Position numbers and translations under genes: made by a program. DNA of 64,000 nt. Source: Marinomonas spartinae (lineage in GTDB: Bacteria > Pseudomonadota > Gammaproteobacteria > Pseudomonadales > Marinomonadaceae). Where the stretch lies: contig NZ_JAEMUI010000015.1 of the NCBI RefSeq assembly GCF_016461715.1, forward strand, positions 1 through 64,000, in the 5' to 3' direction. The notes beneath the pieces are model-generated. The model was given only the letters and a program-made list of their open reading frames with translations, was not told the DNA's origin and did not search any database. Shown here in pieces: positions 9,629 to 19,598 of this stretch (positions within the stretch are counted from its first letter, which is position 1; each line of letters begins with the position of its first letter).

Positions 9629-9653
9629 GGGAGGGCGCCGTTCCCTCCTTTTT
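9629..9653 (+). terminator. Rho-independent terminator after the YbaK gene
   Basis: GGGAGGG pairs with CCCTCC across a seven-base loop and is followed by TTTTT. Confidence 0.8.
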
Positions 9654-9823
9654 GCTGCTGGCTCTGAAGGGTTTCTACTGAACAATTTGTCGTAAACAAA
9701 CCGTCTAACATGGCTGTCAATACGTTCAACTTTTGTCTAAGCTGATGATGCAAAGCAAAACTCCTCTAGTGGACCAATAGAAGAGCATGATATGGTTTAT
9801 CAACACCGCTACACCTTATCAAA

Positions 9824-11083
9824 ATGAAGGCAAATCAAGTGAGTAAATCAACAGCAAAACCTTTCTCAGAATCTAAGTTATTACATGCCGACCGCCGTTC
9901 CAACACGGAGCACGGCGCAGTGCGCAAGCCGTTACATGTTTCCGCTACTTACGCTTACCCAAGTGCTCAAGCATTAGTCGATACTTTCCAAGGCAAGCAA
10001 TCCGGTTATGTTTACTCGCGTCAAGGTAACCCAACGGGTGCCGCTCTAGAAGCTCAAATTAATATGCTAGAAGACAGTCACAGTACCTGCTGCTTCACCA
10101 CAGGTATGGCTGCGATTTCAGGTATGATGATCGCTTTACTGCGTCATGGTGACCATATTATTTGTAGTCAATTCCTTTTTGGAAACACGAATAGCTTTAT
10201 GGGAACCCTCTCTCAATTGGGAGTTGAGATAAGCTTCGTTGACGCCACAGACCCACAGCAGGTTGCATCGGCCATTCGCTCTGATACGCGTATGGTCTTT
10301 GTCGAAACGATTGCTAACCCAGGTACACAAGTCGCGGCTTTAGAAGAAATCGGCCAACTGTGCGCGCAGCACGCTATCCTTTATGTGGTAGACAGCACCA
10401 TGACCACGCCTGTTTTGCTGCAATCTAAAAACATTGGTGCAAGCTTAGTTATACACTCTCTAAGTAAGGGCATCGGCGGGCATGGTAATGCCCTGGGGGG
10501 CTCTGTCTCAGATACTGGATTATTTGACTGGAGTACATACCCTAATATTTACCCGGCGTACCAAAAAGGTGACCCAGCTAAGTGGGGCATCACCCAGATT
10601 CGTAAAAAAGGTTTACGCGATATGGGGGCGACTTTAAGAGCAGAAGATGCTCATCGTATTGCCACAGGCCTTGAAACCTTGTCACTACGAGTCAAAGCGA
10701 CCTGCGATAACGCATTAGCGCTGGCGACATGGTTAGAACAACAGCCACAAATCAAACGAGTCTACTATCCTGGCCTTGCTAGTCATGCACAACATGAACG
10801 AGCAGCAGAGGTCTTTAGTGGTTTATATGGCGGTTTATTAAGCTTTGAACTAGACGACACTATTGACTGTTTGGCGTTCTTAGATCGTCTACAAATGGTG
10901 ATTTTATCTAGTCATCTATCAGATACCCGCACCCTAGCGATTCCAGTGGCTAGAACCATCTTCTGGGAAATGGGGCCAGAGCGCCGTGCCAGTATGGGCA
11001 TAGATGACAATCTAATTCGACTATCCCTTGGGCTGGAAAATACGAATGACCTGATCGATGATTTTAGACAAGCACTTGCTTAG
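9824..11083 (+). CDS. Cys/Met-metabolism PLP enzyme (cystathionine gamma-synthase / methionine gamma-lyase family)
   Basis: 419 residues. Landmarks of the family are YSRQGNPTGAALE (substrate/PLP phosphate region), CCFTTGMAAISGMM, VVDSTMTTPVLLQ (the Asp that holds the PLP ring) and SLSKGIGGHGNALGGS, with the PLP-binding Lys. The C-terminus has LSLGLENTNDLIDDF, the usual end of the fold. Members perform gamma-synthase, gamma-lyase or sulfhydrylase reactions on homoserine esters, cystathionine or methionine; the motifs do not discriminate between them. The ATG has no good ribosome-binding site; a GTG at 9839 preceded by GAAGGCAAA is a plausible alternative start. Confidence 0.88.
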   Translation: MKANQVSKSTAKPFSESKLLHADRRSNTEHGAVRKPLHVSATYAYPSAQALVDTFQGKQSGYVYSRQGNPTGAALEAQINMLEDSHSTCCFTTGMAAISGMMIALLRHGDHIICSQFLFGNTNSFMGTLSQLGVEISFVDATDPQQVASAIRSDTRMVFVETIANPGTQVAALEEIGQLCAQHAILYVVDSTMTTPVLLQSKNIGASLVIHSLSKGIGGHGNALGGSVSDTGLFDWSTYPNIYPAYQKGDPAKWGITQIRKKGLRDMGATLRAEDAHRIATGLETLSLRVKATCDNALALATWLEQQPQIKRVYYPGLASHAQHERAAEVFSGLYGGLLSFELDDTIDCLAFLDRLQMVILSSHLSDTRTLAIPVARTIFWEMGPERRASMGIDDNLIRLSLGLENTNDLIDDFRQALA

Positions 11084-11103
11084 GGCTAAACCATCACTTG
11101 GAG

Positions 11104-11132
11104 AGCACATCTAGATGATAGGTGTGCTTTTC
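11104..11132 (+). terminator. Probable weak terminator after the PLP enzyme gene
   Basis: AGCACA pairs with TGTGCT over a 13-base loop and is followed by TTTTCT. Confidence 0.45.
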
Positions 11133-11149
11133 TAGGTAGAAAAAGCGGG

Positions 11150-11401
11150 CTTGCTAACAGAACCTATAAATTGACTGACTTGCCCAATATTGGCAAGGCT
11201 GGCGCTTCAGACTTGCAGAGTCTTGGAATCACAACCCCCAAAGAGCTTATTGGTGGTCATACACAAGTGAACGCAAGGAGTCTACTGAGTGGGTTGCTCA
11301 CGTCAGCAAGCCTAATCAGACTTTGTAGCTGTCCTTGGGTAACTGGGGACTTCAAACATCTTATAAGTCCTAAACCAAACAATATGCAGCTTTGCGCTTA
11401 G
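11150..11401 (+). pseudogene. Truncated Cdd1/TfoX-C-like helix-hairpin-helix protein
   Basis: The frame reads KLTDLPNIGKAGASDLQSLGI followed by TTPKELIGG, the conserved start of the small helix-hairpin-helix 'pathogenicity locus' (Cdd1) family, related to the TfoX C-terminal domain. The family normally continues with a cysteine-containing segment ending in a WWAY-like motif. That part is absent here: the frame drifts into unrelated sequence after about residue 35 and stops at 11401. No ATG start is seen (TTG at 11171 only). I read it as a decayed gene, with the homologous part at about 11150-11255. Confidence 0.55.
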
Positions 11402-11629
11402 CTTGCTAAAATCAGCCCAATCCACTCTTCATTTACTAATCCCTTATTACTAAAACCCTCCTAATGCACCACAGTTTAAAATAGGTCTTTTTCATTGGGC
11501 CTTTATCCTTTGATCCTAACTTGTCACTAACTCTGCTTCTCACTGGCAAACTCTATTGTATGAACTATGATTTCTTATCAATGGATGGTTTGATTTTTAT
11601 TATTGGATGATATTTTAAAAGGCTCATTT
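11402..11629. other. Intergenic region without recognised content
   Basis: About 230 bases upstream of the glycosyltransferase. No gene, repeat or terminator was seen; it presumably holds the glycosyltransferase promoter. Confidence 0.4.
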
Positions 11630-12904
11630 ATGCAGATTGTTATTTTTACGATCGGTACAGAGGGGGATGTACGCCCACTAGTTGCACTTGCTGTTGGTCT
11701 TAAAAACCAAGGTCACCATGTTAGAGTTGCCACGGATATGAGTTGTCAAAATCTTGTTGTGGATCACGGACTTGAATTTTCGCCCTTAACTGGCGATTTC
11801 ATGGGCTGGATGCACTGTGACAAAGACCTGCAAAAACGCGGTTTATCAACATTCGCTATAGCGAAGGCGTTTCAATCCAAACTTTTGGAAATGAGTCAGA
11901 ACTGGCCTGAACAGGGGCGGCAAGCGGCACAAGGTGCAGACTTATTGATTGGCAATGGCATGGTGTATTTTTTGGCACAATCGCTTGGTGAAGTGTTCGG
12001 AATTCCTGTCGTTGAAACGCAATTAGTACCAACCATGCCATCGCATCATGTGCCTATCATGCCTTTGCCTGGCTGGATGAAGAGCTTGCCACCGGCGATG
12101 AATGTTGGTCTTGGTCATCTTACTCGCCAGATTGTGTGGTATGTCTATCAACCAGTTTATAACAAAGTGGTGCGGCCACGGCTGGGGTTAGCAGCTTATC
12201 CACGTTTTGGTCCATACTATCAGAAGAAATTTCAGTGCCCTAAGATGTTTGCTTACAGCCCATGCCTTATTGAGCCACGCAAAAGCTGGCCTTCAAGGAT
12301 TCAGACAACTGGACCATGGATGCTTGAAACGAGCGCCACTTGGAAGCCCCCGTCAGAATTGCTTGACTTTCTTCGGGCGGGGCCCAAGCCCATTTATATC
12401 GGTTTTGGCAGTATGTTCCATCATGATGCCCAAGCTTTTACGGATATGATTCAGGCCTCTATTGAAGAGACCGGACAGAGGGTTATCCTCGCGACGGGCT
12501 GGGGTGGTTTGCATGTCAAAAACATGTCTGAGGCCAGTCGAGACAAGATGTTAAGTGTTGGCCATATTCCACATGATTGGCTTTTCCCCCGCATCGCATT
12601 GGCCGTTCATCATGGTGGCGCAGGCACGACCCATGCTGTGCTCCGTGCAGGAATTCCATCGGTAGTTGTGCCTGTTTTTGGCGATCAGCCATTTTGGGCA
12701 CAGCGTCTGGAAACACTTGGTGTGGCACCTAGAGCTTTGCCGCGTGAAACCTTGACCTCAGCAGACTTAACGAAGGCCATTACCGTCGCGGCTAGTGCTG
12801 AAATGCGTGCAAGGGCCCGTGTTGTTGCAACGATGCAACAGGCCGAAAATGGCGTAGACAATGCTATTAAAGCTTTGCAGAATTTTGGTCTTTTGTCCGC
12901 GTGA
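11630..12904 (+). CDS. GT1-family glycosyltransferase (UDP-glycosyltransferase type)
   Basis: 424 residues from the ATG at 11630 (AAAAGG upstream). The N-terminal Rossmann domain begins MQIVIFTIGTEGDVRPLVALA with the GT28/GT1 GDV-P motif; the C-terminal domain has YIGFGSMFHHD and the donor-sugar signature HHGGAGTTHAVLRAGIPSVVVP with GDQPFWAQRL, as in sterol 3-beta-glucosyltransferases and macrolide/flavonoid glycosyltransferases. It should transfer a sugar from a nucleotide donor to a hydrophobic acceptor in the cytoplasm; the acceptor is unknown. No biosynthetic cluster surrounds it, so self-protection or xenobiotic glycosylation are guesses. Bases 12689-12709 recur exactly at 52872-52892. 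Confidence 0.88.
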   Translation: MQIVIFTIGTEGDVRPLVALAVGLKNQGHHVRVATDMSCQNLVVDHGLEFSPLTGDFMGWMHCDKDLQKRGLSTFAIAKAFQSKLLEMSQNWPEQGRQAAQGADLLIGNGMVYFLAQSLGEVFGIPVVETQLVPTMPSHHVPIMPLPGWMKSLPPAMNVGLGHLTRQIVWYVYQPVYNKVVRPRLGLAAYPRFGPYYQKKFQCPKMFAYSPCLIEPRKSWPSRIQTTGPWMLETSATWKPPSELLDFLRAGPKPIYIGFGSMFHHDAQAFTDMIQASIEETGQRVILATGWGGLHVKNMSEASRDKMLSVGHIPHDWLFPRIALAVHHGGAGTTHAVLRAGIPSVVVPVFGDQPFWAQRLETLGVAPRALPRETLTSADLTKAITVAASAEMRARARVVATMQQAENGVDNAIKALQNFGLLSA

Positions 12905-13023
12905 TTTAAAAGGGTATAAATGACGAATGTACGGTCTGTTTTCTGTTGTTTTGCCATGAAGTGTTACGGCATACTTATATAATGGCGCAGGAATTTTTCT
13001 GCCGTGTATGAATCGGAGTCAGT

Positions 13024-13509
13024 ATGTCTTTCTTGGTACCCATGTCAAAACCTTTTTTTGCACCTTATATTGAAGAGTTGATAGTGCAATACGCAAAGGA
13101 GAATGTAGAGGCGGGTCGGTGGCAAAGGTCTGGATCATTATCTCGAGCTAGGCGTGATATTGAGCGATTGTTACCGTGCGGAATAGACACGGAAAACCAT
13201 CATTTTTTTGAAATGAAAGTGCCAGAAGTAAACGAAACAGTGGGTATGGTCTGGTTGTCGCTGGAGAACAGTGCAACGACGAGTACGGTGTTTATTTACG
13301 ATTTAGAAGTCAAGGCTGAGCATCGTCGAAAAGGCTATGCCAAGCTTGCTTTGCGGGAAATTGAAGACTTCGCCGCGACACATAATATTGTCAATATTGG
13401 TTTGCATGTTTTTTCTAATAATGCTGCTGCACAAAAGCTTTACAATGAAATGGGTTATGAAACCGTGAGCATTAACATGGTGAAAAAAATTAGCCAAGCT
13501 GACGTTTGA
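13024..13509 (+). CDS. GNAT-family N-acetyltransferase
   Basis: 161 residues. The acetyl-CoA binding motif is visible as VFIYDLEVKAEHRRKGYAKLALREIEDF (R-x-x-G-x-A variant) around residues 90-117, followed by IGLHVFSNNAAAQKLYNEMGYE, the C-terminal GNAT signature. The acceptor substrate is unknown. The ATG has CGGAGTC upstream. It is transcribed toward acnA and shares a bidirectional terminator with it. Confidence 0.85.
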   Translation: MSFLVPMSKPFFAPYIEELIVQYAKENVEAGRWQRSGSLSRARRDIERLLPCGIDTENHHFFEMKVPEVNETVGMVWLSLENSATTSTVFIYDLEVKAEHRRKGYAKLALREIEDFAATHNIVNIGLHVFSNNAAAQKLYNEMGYETVSINMVKKISQADV

Positions 13510-13538
13510 TTTTTAGAGAGAAAAGAGTGCAATAAAAA

Positions 13539-13570
13539 ACATTCAGCCTAGTACGAACTAGGCTAAATGT
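13539..13570. terminator. Bidirectional terminator between the GNAT gene and acnA
   Basis: Long hairpin: ACATT plus AGCCTAGT pairs with ACTAGGCT plus AATGT across an ACGA loop. On the minus strand it is followed by TTTTTTATT, a good terminator for acnA; on the plus strand the T-tract is weaker. Confidence 0.85.
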
Positions 13571-13587
13571 TTATGGAATGGGTGGGA

Positions 13588-16332
13588 CTAGTCGAGCATA
13601 CTTCGTAGTACGTACTGTAATATGCCGCCGTGTTTGTAGTAATCCCATTCTTTTGGTGTATCAATGCGTATGTCAGCATTGAAGGTGATTTTATTACCCT
13701 CGCTATCGGTCGCCACAACGGTGACGTCATCGGCTTTGTCGAGTAAGCCTGTAATATCAAATTGTTCTTGTCCTGTTATACCAAGCGATTCGTAACTTTC
13801 ACCGTCTTTGAATTGAAGCGGTAAGACGCCCATGCCTATTAAATTAGAGCGATGAATTCGCTCATAACTTTCTGCAATGACGGCTTTAACACCCAGTAAC
13901 AATGAGCCTTTCGCCGCCCAATCCCTTGATGAACCTGTACCGTACTCTTTACCCGCTAAAATAATGAGTGGGGTATTTTCCTTATGATAGGTCACTGAGG
14001 CGTCATAAATGCTGGCTAAGTTATTGTCAGGCTGAGTACGCGTAATGCCGCCTTCGGTGCCAGGGGCAAGCAGATTTTTCAGCCTTACGTTGGCGAAAGT
14101 ACCGCGGACCATGACTTCGTGGTTGCCTCGGCGCGAGCCGTATGAATTAAACTGCGCTTTTTCGACACCATGCTCTTGCAGATACAAACCCGCTGGTGAG
14201 TCCGCTTTGATTGAACCCGCTGGAGAAATATGGTCGGTAGTGACTGAGTCTCCAAGTTTGGCTAAGCAGCGAGCCCCTTCAATGGTTGGAACACCTGGAG
14301 GGTCAATACTCATACCATCAAAAAAGGTGACTTTTTTGATGTAGGTTGATGCGTCGTTCCAGTCGTAAAGTTTGCCATCGGGTATTTTAATTTGTTGCCA
14401 GCGGCTATCACCTTTGTATACGTTAGCGTAGCTTTTTGCGAACATTTCTTTGGTCACGATGTCTTTGACAAGATCACTGACTTCTTGAACACTTGGCCAA
14501 ATGTCTTTTAGGTAAATCTCTTTGCCGTTTGTGTCTTGCGCTAGGGGTTCCTTATACACATCGATATCGGTACGACCAGCAAGGGCATAAGCGACTACAA
14601 GCGGTGGTGAGGCGAGGAAGTTCATTTTCACATCTTGGTGAATTCGCCCTTCAAAATTTCGGTTACCCGATAAAATGGCACTGACGATCAGTTTGTTTTT
14701 TTGAATGGCGTCGGATATTTCACTGGCTAATGGACCTGAGTTACCGATACAAGTGGTGCAGCCATAGCCGACAAGGTTAAAGCCAAGGCTTTCTAGGTCA
14801 TCCATTAATCCCGCTTTTTCTAAGTAGTCGGTGACCACTTTAGAGCCAGGTGCCAGTGATGTTTTAACCCAAGGTTTAACATTAATCCCCAATTCTTTTG
14901 CTTTTTTAGCCACTAAACCTGCCGCTAAAATAACGCTTGGATTGGAAGTATTGGTACAGCTGGTAATAGCCGCGATAACACAAGCGCCATCACTCAATTC
15001 AAATTCTTGGCCGTTATAATGTACGATGGCGGCACCTTTTATGGGGGCTTCATCAACGGATTCATCAGGATGGGTGACAGGGCCTTCGCCTTCTATACGA
15101 ATGTGTTCTTCACTGCTCTTTTCTTTACGCGCCAGACGCTCGTCCTGAAAGCCTTTTAAATGTTGGCGAATCGCTTCACCTGCTTTATCAAGAGCAATTC
15201 TGTCCTGTGGGCGTTTAGGGCCAGCAAGGCTTGGTACAACACTAGCAAGATCCAGTTCAAGGGCATCGGTATAGTCGGCTTCATCACCATCATTACGCCA
15301 TAGCCCTTGGTGTTTTGCGTAGTCCTCAATTAGGCTAAGTTGTGTTTCGTCACGGTTGGTTAAACGCAGGTAATTAATGGTTTCGTCATCAATCGGGAAA
15401 ATACCACAGGTTGCCCCATATTCTGGCGCCATATTAGCAATGGTTGCTCTATCAGCAAGGGGTAAATCAGCGAGACCGTCACCATAAAATTCGACAAATT
15501 TACCAACAACGCCATGTTTCCGCAGCATTTCAGTGATGGTTAGAACGAGGTCTGTGGCGGTGGTGCCTTCTGGTAGGCGGCCGCTTAATTTAACGCCAAC
15601 GACCTGAGGGATCAGTAAACTAATGGGTTGACCAAGCATAGCCGCTTCGGCTTCAATGCCACCCACTCCCCAGCCCAGAATGCCTAAGCCGTTTATCATG
15701 GTGGTATGAGAGTCAGTGCCTACTAAGGTATCTGGATAAGCAAATTTTTGGCCGTCCCGATCTTCGTTAAATACCACACGGGCCAGATATTCTAAATTGA
15801 CTTGGTGAACAATGCCGGTAGCAGGCGGCACGACTTTAAGGTTATTAAAGGCGCTTTGACCCCAGCGTAAGAACTCGTAGCGTTCTTTGTTTCTTTCATA
15901 TTCCAGTTTGGTGTTTAAATCAAAAGCACGAGAATTACCGTAACCATCGACTTGCACGGAGTGGTCAATCACCAGTTCCGCAGGCGATAACGGGTTGATT
16001 TTAGCGGGATCACCGCCTAACTTTTCCATGGCGTCACGCATAGCCGCCAGATCCACAATGGCTGGGACACCTGTAAAATCTTGCATGACAACTCGGGCGG
16101 GGGTAAAAGCAACTTCGGAAGTAGGTTTGGCTTGAGGGTCCCAGTCTAGTAAAGCCTGGATATCGTGTTCTTTGATATTAACGCCATCTTCATTGCGAAG
16201 AAGATTTTCGAGCAATATTTTTAAAGAAAATGGCAGTCGTTTGGCTTTATCGCCAAGCCCTTTTAAGGAAAGGATATGAAATTGCTCGCCGTTAACAGTG
16301 ATCTGTTGTTGGGTATCGAAACTATTGTTCAT
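13588..16332 (-). CDS. acnA: Aconitate hydratase A
   Basis: 914 residues, the full length for the AcnA/IRP1-type aconitase that interconverts citrate and isocitrate in the TCA cycle. The three [4Fe-4S] ligands are present: [13 protein letters not shown], then [13 protein letters not shown] (CxxC). Other landmarks are [29 protein letters not shown] near the N-terminal third, and [16 protein letters not shown]-like sequence ([17 protein letters not shown]) in the swivelling domain 4. The start is supported by AAAGGGGAAC. It is monocistronic, with a hairpin terminator at its end. A shortened MITE copy lies 20 bases upstream of the start, within the likely promoter or leader. Confidence 0.96.
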   Translation of the reverse strand: MNNSFDTQQQITVNGEQFHILSLKGLGDKAKRLPFSLKILLENLLRNEDGVNIKEHDIQALLDWDPQAKPTSEVAFTPARVVMQDFTGVPAIVDLAAMRDAMEKLGGDPAKINPLSPAELVIDHSVQVDGYGNSRAFDLNTKLEYERNKERYEFLRWGQSAFNNLKVVPPATGIVHQVNLEYLARVVFNEDRDGQKFAYPDTLVGTDSHTTMINGLGILGWGVGGIEAEAAMLGQPISLLIPQVVGVKLSGRLPEGTTATDLVLTITEMLRKHGVVGKFVEFYGDGLADLPLADRATIANMAPEYGATCGIFPIDDETINYLRLTNRDETQLSLIEDYAKHQGLWRNDGDEADYTDALELDLASVVPSLAGPKRPQDRIALDKAGEAIRQHLKGFQDERLARKEKSSEEHIRIEGEGPVTHPDESVDEAPIKGAAIVHYNGQEFELSDGACVIAAITSCTNTSNPSVILAAGLVAKKAKELGINVKPWVKTSLAPGSKVVTDYLEKAGLMDDLESLGFNLVGYGCTTCIGNSGPLASEISDAIQKNKLIVSAILSGNRNFEGRIHQDVKMNFLASPPLVVAYALAGRTDIDVYKEPLAQDTNGKEIYLKDIWPSVQEVSDLVKDIVTKEMFAKSYANVYKGDSRWQQIKIPDGKLYDWNDASTYIKKVTFFDGMSIDPPGVPTIEGARCLAKLGDSVTTDHISPAGSIKADSPAGLYLQEHGVEKAQFNSYGSRRGNHEVMVRGTFANVRLKNLLAPGTEGGITRTQPDNNLASIYDASVTYHKENTPLIILAGKEYGTGSSRDWAAKGSLLLGVKAVIAESYERIHRSNLIGMGVLPLQFKDGESYESLGITGQEQFDITGLLDKADDVTVVATDSEGNKITFNADIRIDTPKEWDYYKHGGILQYVLRSMLD

Positions 16333-16352
16333 CTTGTTCCCCTTTGGTTTTA

Positions 16353-16440
16353 GAGATCATTGCACGATTACTGCGTTTGCCACCTTGTGGTTAAAAAGAG
16401 CCTCCCATTGGCGTGCTTGCGATTTCGTACAAAGGTTTCT
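16353..16440 (+). mobile_element. MITE copy 5, diverged and internally shortened
   Basis: The left end GAGATCATTGCACGATTACTGCG followed by TTGCCA matches the left end of copies 1 and 2. The right end (TTTCGTACAAAGGTTTCT) is a diverged version of the right terminal repeat. At 88 bp it lacks the middle of the full element. It sits directly upstream of acnA, so it may have contributed promoter or leader sequence. Confidence 0.6.
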
Positions 16441-16879
16441 ATTCGGCAGATATATTTAAAAACACCTCTACTTATAGTGCAGTTCGATGAAAGAAAAAAG
16501 TGTAACAATACTTTTTTACTTAGACGACCTCATTTGCATGATATGCCTCCTTTTGCTTGCTTTCACCCAATCTTTTAGACCTGTGTGATAAACACGAACC
16601 TTAATTCTTTCGCATTTAATTTTTAGGGCAATTGGGTGGCTAAGTGTGCCCTTCGTCGCAGAAAACCTTAGCGTGTCAGGCTCTCGTTTATGCTTCTAGA
16701 GGAGAGAGCTGCATCGCATTCACCTAACAAAAAGCAAAAAAGTTGAAAAATGATTGATCTGTCTTCTTTTTGATGAAGAAAGTGTCGTTCCCTTCCATTA
16801 AATAAGGGGAGGGAACTGGAAATGCCAACGAAAAAGACAAGTTTAACCCTAACACATTTTAAATAGTCTTGTTGTTTAT
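16441..16879. other. Intergenic region upstream of acnA
   Basis: About 440 bases with no supportable gene on either strand. It probably contains the acnA promoter at its left end. No repeat other than the MITE remnant was found. Confidence 0.4.
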
Positions 16880-16908
16880 AATAGCCTGGCCGATTCGGCC
16901 AGGCTATT
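16880..16908. terminator. Hairpin terminator of the kinase-aminotransferase gene
   Basis: AATAGCCTGGCCG pairs perfectly with CGGCCAGGCTATT across a three-base loop. On the minus strand it lies just beyond the stop of the kinase-aminotransferase gene. The T-tract is short, so it may also act as a stabilising 3' hairpin. Confidence 0.7.
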
Positions 16909-16956
16909 TAGTGACAGAGTGTCTTCTTGCTTCCTTAAAAGTGCGGAGTCGCTAAT

Positions 16957-19335
16957 TTAGCCAAGCGCCTTCAGGCTTTCGTCCATTGCGTTGATAAAGA
17001 AATCCACTTCCTTTTTCCCCCAGGTCAGTGATGGCCGAATTTTTAGGGTGCCCGGAAGGGATTTTCCGATCATGACTTGACGTTGGATCATCTCATTAAT
17101 TAACTGCTCCGTTTCTTCTGCCGCTGGAGTGCGGTTCTCCCTGTTTGTCACGAGCTCCAAACCTACTAACATCCCGCGCCCGCGGACATCACCGATAAGG
17201 GGGTGTTTTTCCGCCAACTGGCGGAGTCTTGCGCGTAGCTGGTCGCCAATGTCATTGGATTTCTGTACCAGTTTTTCACGTTCGATGACGTCAAGCACGG
17301 CCATTCCTGCCGCACAGGCAACGGTATTTCCGCCAAAGGTACTGAACAGAAGAGGGTGGGTGCCACCGATGAACTGCTTCATCATCTTGCTAGAAAGAAT
17401 CACCACTCCCAGTGGATGGCCGTTAGCGACAGGCTTACCCATGGTAATAAAATCGACTTTTTCTGGGTTCAATCCCGCTCCCATGAAGCCCCAAAAAGTT
17501 CCCATTCGTCCGAGGCCTGCTTGCACTTCATCGGCGATGACATAACCGCCCGCCGCGTGGGCTTTATCGGCAATTCGGTCAAAGTAGCTGTCGGGCGGAG
17601 TGATGACACCGTGGGCACACATGGCCGTATCGACGATAAGGGCGGCTGGCTGAAAGCCGCGCTGATTTAGAGCCTGTATGGCACGGTCAGCATCCGCTGC
17701 GTAAAGGGCTGCCGCATCGGGATGGTTCGCGTAAGGGCCGTTGTACATATCCGGCTCGATTAGACACTCGATCTGTGTTGGGTATTGAGCTTCTGGCAGA
17801 TGCAGCCATGACTCTGGAGAATATTTTGTCGTCAGTTCAGTACAACCATGATAGGCGTTATTAAGGACTAAGCCACCCTGATGACCACTTAGAGACTGGG
17901 CTATCTGTATCGCTAGGTCGTTGGCTTCGCTGCCGGAATTGACAAAAATGCAAGTGTCCAGATGGTCGGGAAGGTCTTTGGTCAGTCTTGCGGCGTAGTC
18001 CGCGACAATGTCACACATATAGCGTGTATTGGTGTTCAGTGCCTCGGCCTGACGAGCGATTGCTTTGACAATATGCGGGTTACAGTGGCCCATTTGGGGA
18101 ACGTTATTGTAAGCATCAAGATAGGCTGTGCCATCTGCACTGTACATCCAGCCGCCTTGAGCGCGCGTGATGTGTAATGGTTGATCATAAAAATGCCAAA
18201 TTTTACCCAGATGTTGCTCTCTGTGTTGGACTAACTCATCTTGATGATCTGAAAATTGGGGCCCCTTGTTGTCAATTGGGCTGTAGACGGGGAAGCGTAA
18301 GGCGTCACGCAACCGACGAGTAACGGTTTCTTGGCCCATTTCGTTCAGCTTGAATAGCATCTTGGTAAAGAGGCGATCTTCCAGATGGGTTCCTGCCTCG
18401 GGGTCGTTGAGTTTGCGGTAGTTGATGATAAGAGAGGCTATCGCTAGTCGTAGATGCATCACATCAAACAGTAAATCAACTTCTTGTCCTGTGAGGGGAT
18501 AGGCGCTGTCGTACCCTTGGGCAACATGCAATAAGGGGCGGATGGGGTCTTCCTCGTCTTCGGCGTAGGTCTCAGATATGGTAACGATTTCTGCCAAAAT
18601 GCTGTTAAATGCCACATCTCCGAAGTCCAGAACCGCGGCTATTTCAGTCGGATCGTCATGACTTACCATCACATTGGCGTCGTTAGCGTCCTGATGAACT
18701 AATTGGCAACGTGTTTTTTTCAGGGCTGGCAGGGTGTGATGTTCTGCTTTATCGAAGGTAGAAGTGAGCAGATCGCGCAGTTCCCCTTCTGGTAGGCCGG
18801 GGAGCATATCGCGTAATTGCAGACAATGTCCTAGATCCCAAAGGTGCTGGTTACTGCCTGCATAGGGGTGATAAAAACTTTGTAGCGCGGCGTTCATCCG
18901 TCCCATGGTGGCACCGATATTAAAGTAATACTCATCGCAATAGGCTTCTGGGGTATTTTCCACAACACGGCCATCCATAAAGGCAATCAGGCGGATCATA
19001 TGACGCTCACCACTTAGCTCGGACGTAATCCACTCGTAGGCGTTATGCTGACGGGTTGGTATAACAGGAGGTACGACCAATGTCGGGTCTTGCTCAAGGA
19101 TATGTTCGACCGCCTTTATTTGAAGGTCAACAATCCCCTCGGGTTCTTGCGCATTGGAAATTTTGATCACTCCTTGAGGGCCCTCTTCATTACGAACCAG
19201 CCAAGCGAGATCCCGTTCGCTATTCAGTGCGGTGAAGCTACCTTCTAGACCATACAGTTCTCTGACCAGAGATTTAATCTGAGAGAGTTCAAACTGAGGT
19301 GGATTTCGCTTCGCTAGAGATAAGTGATTCGTCAT
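16957..19335 (-). CDS. APH-type kinase fused to class III aminotransferase-fold phospho-lyase
   Basis: 792 residues. The N-terminal part (about 1-330) is an aminoglycoside/choline-kinase-like phosphotransferase with the Brenner motif LVHQDANDANVM (catalytic Asp near 215) and LDFGD. The C-terminal part (about 355-792) is a class III PLP aminotransferase fold, with VNSGSEANDLA, VIADEVQAGLGR and the PLP Lys in TMGKPVANG (near 630). The same two activities occur as human hydroxylysine kinase plus 5-phosphohydroxylysine phospho-lyase, and as choline/ethanolamine kinase plus ethanolamine-phosphate phospho-lyase. I infer that an amino alcohol is phosphorylated and then eliminated to an aldehyde and ammonia. 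The divergent aldehyde dehydrogenase fits this. The exact substrate is open. Confidence 0.88.
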   Translation of the reverse strand: MTNHLSLAKRNPPQFELSQIKSLVRELYGLEGSFTALNSERDLAWLVRNEEGPQGVIKISNAQEPEGIVDLQIKAVEHILEQDPTLVVPPVIPTRQHNAYEWITSELSGERHMIRLIAFMDGRVVENTPEAYCDEYYFNIGATMGRMNAALQSFYHPYAGSNQHLWDLGHCLQLRDMLPGLPEGELRDLLTSTFDKAEHHTLPALKKTRCQLVHQDANDANVMVSHDDPTEIAAVLDFGDVAFNSILAEIVTISETYAEDEEDPIRPLLHVAQGYDSAYPLTGQEVDLLFDVMHLRLAIASLIINYRKLNDPEAGTHLEDRLFTKMLFKLNEMGQETVTRRLRDALRFPVYSPIDNKGPQFSDHQDELVQHREQHLGKIWHFYDQPLHITRAQGGWMYSADGTAYLDAYNNVPQMGHCNPHIVKAIARQAEALNTNTRYMCDIVADYAARLTKDLPDHLDTCIFVNSGSEANDLAIQIAQSLSGHQGGLVLNNAYHGCTELTTKYSPESWLHLPEAQYPTQIECLIEPDMYNGPYANHPDAAALYAADADRAIQALNQRGFQPAALIVDTAMCAHGVITPPDSYFDRIADKAHAAGGYVIADEVQAGLGRMGTFWGFMGAGLNPEKVDFITMGKPVANGHPLGVVILSSKMMKQFIGGTHPLLFSTFGGNTVACAAGMAVLDVIEREKLVQKSNDIGDQLRARLRQLAEKHPLIGDVRGRGMLVGLELVTNRENRTPAAEETEQLINEMIQRQVMIGKSLPGTLKIRPSLTWGKKEVDFFINAMDESLKALG

Positions 19336-19470
19336 AGTGTTGTCCTTTCAAGAAGTAAGTAGCCGCTGTCTGCATGGGGTCATCGCAGACCATTGAGCTT
19401 ATTCTGAGGTGAGGTCGAAAAGAAGAAAATAACCCCTATGGCGTAGTTGACTGTGATTCGGTGCAAAAAA

Positions 19471-19488
19471 ATACCCTGCAAAGGGTAT
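19471..19488. promoter_or_regulatory. Palindrome in the divergent promoter (possible LuxR-type operator)
   Basis: ATACCCT pairs with AGGGTAT across GCAA, a perfect 7-4-7 inverted repeat. It lies between the kinase-aminotransferase gene (minus) and the aldehyde dehydrogenase gene (plus). LuxR-family regulators commonly bind such dyads, and a LuxR-type regulator gene is two genes away. Confidence 0.45.
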
Positions 19489-19598
19489 ACCGCTTTGGCC
19501 CGGAGGGATTCAGAGTAGTGGAGGTTGTGTTGAGCGGTAAGCGGAAGCCTTGACGCTAATTCAACCGACCCCCTTCGTTTGATTTCCACAAAAACAGG

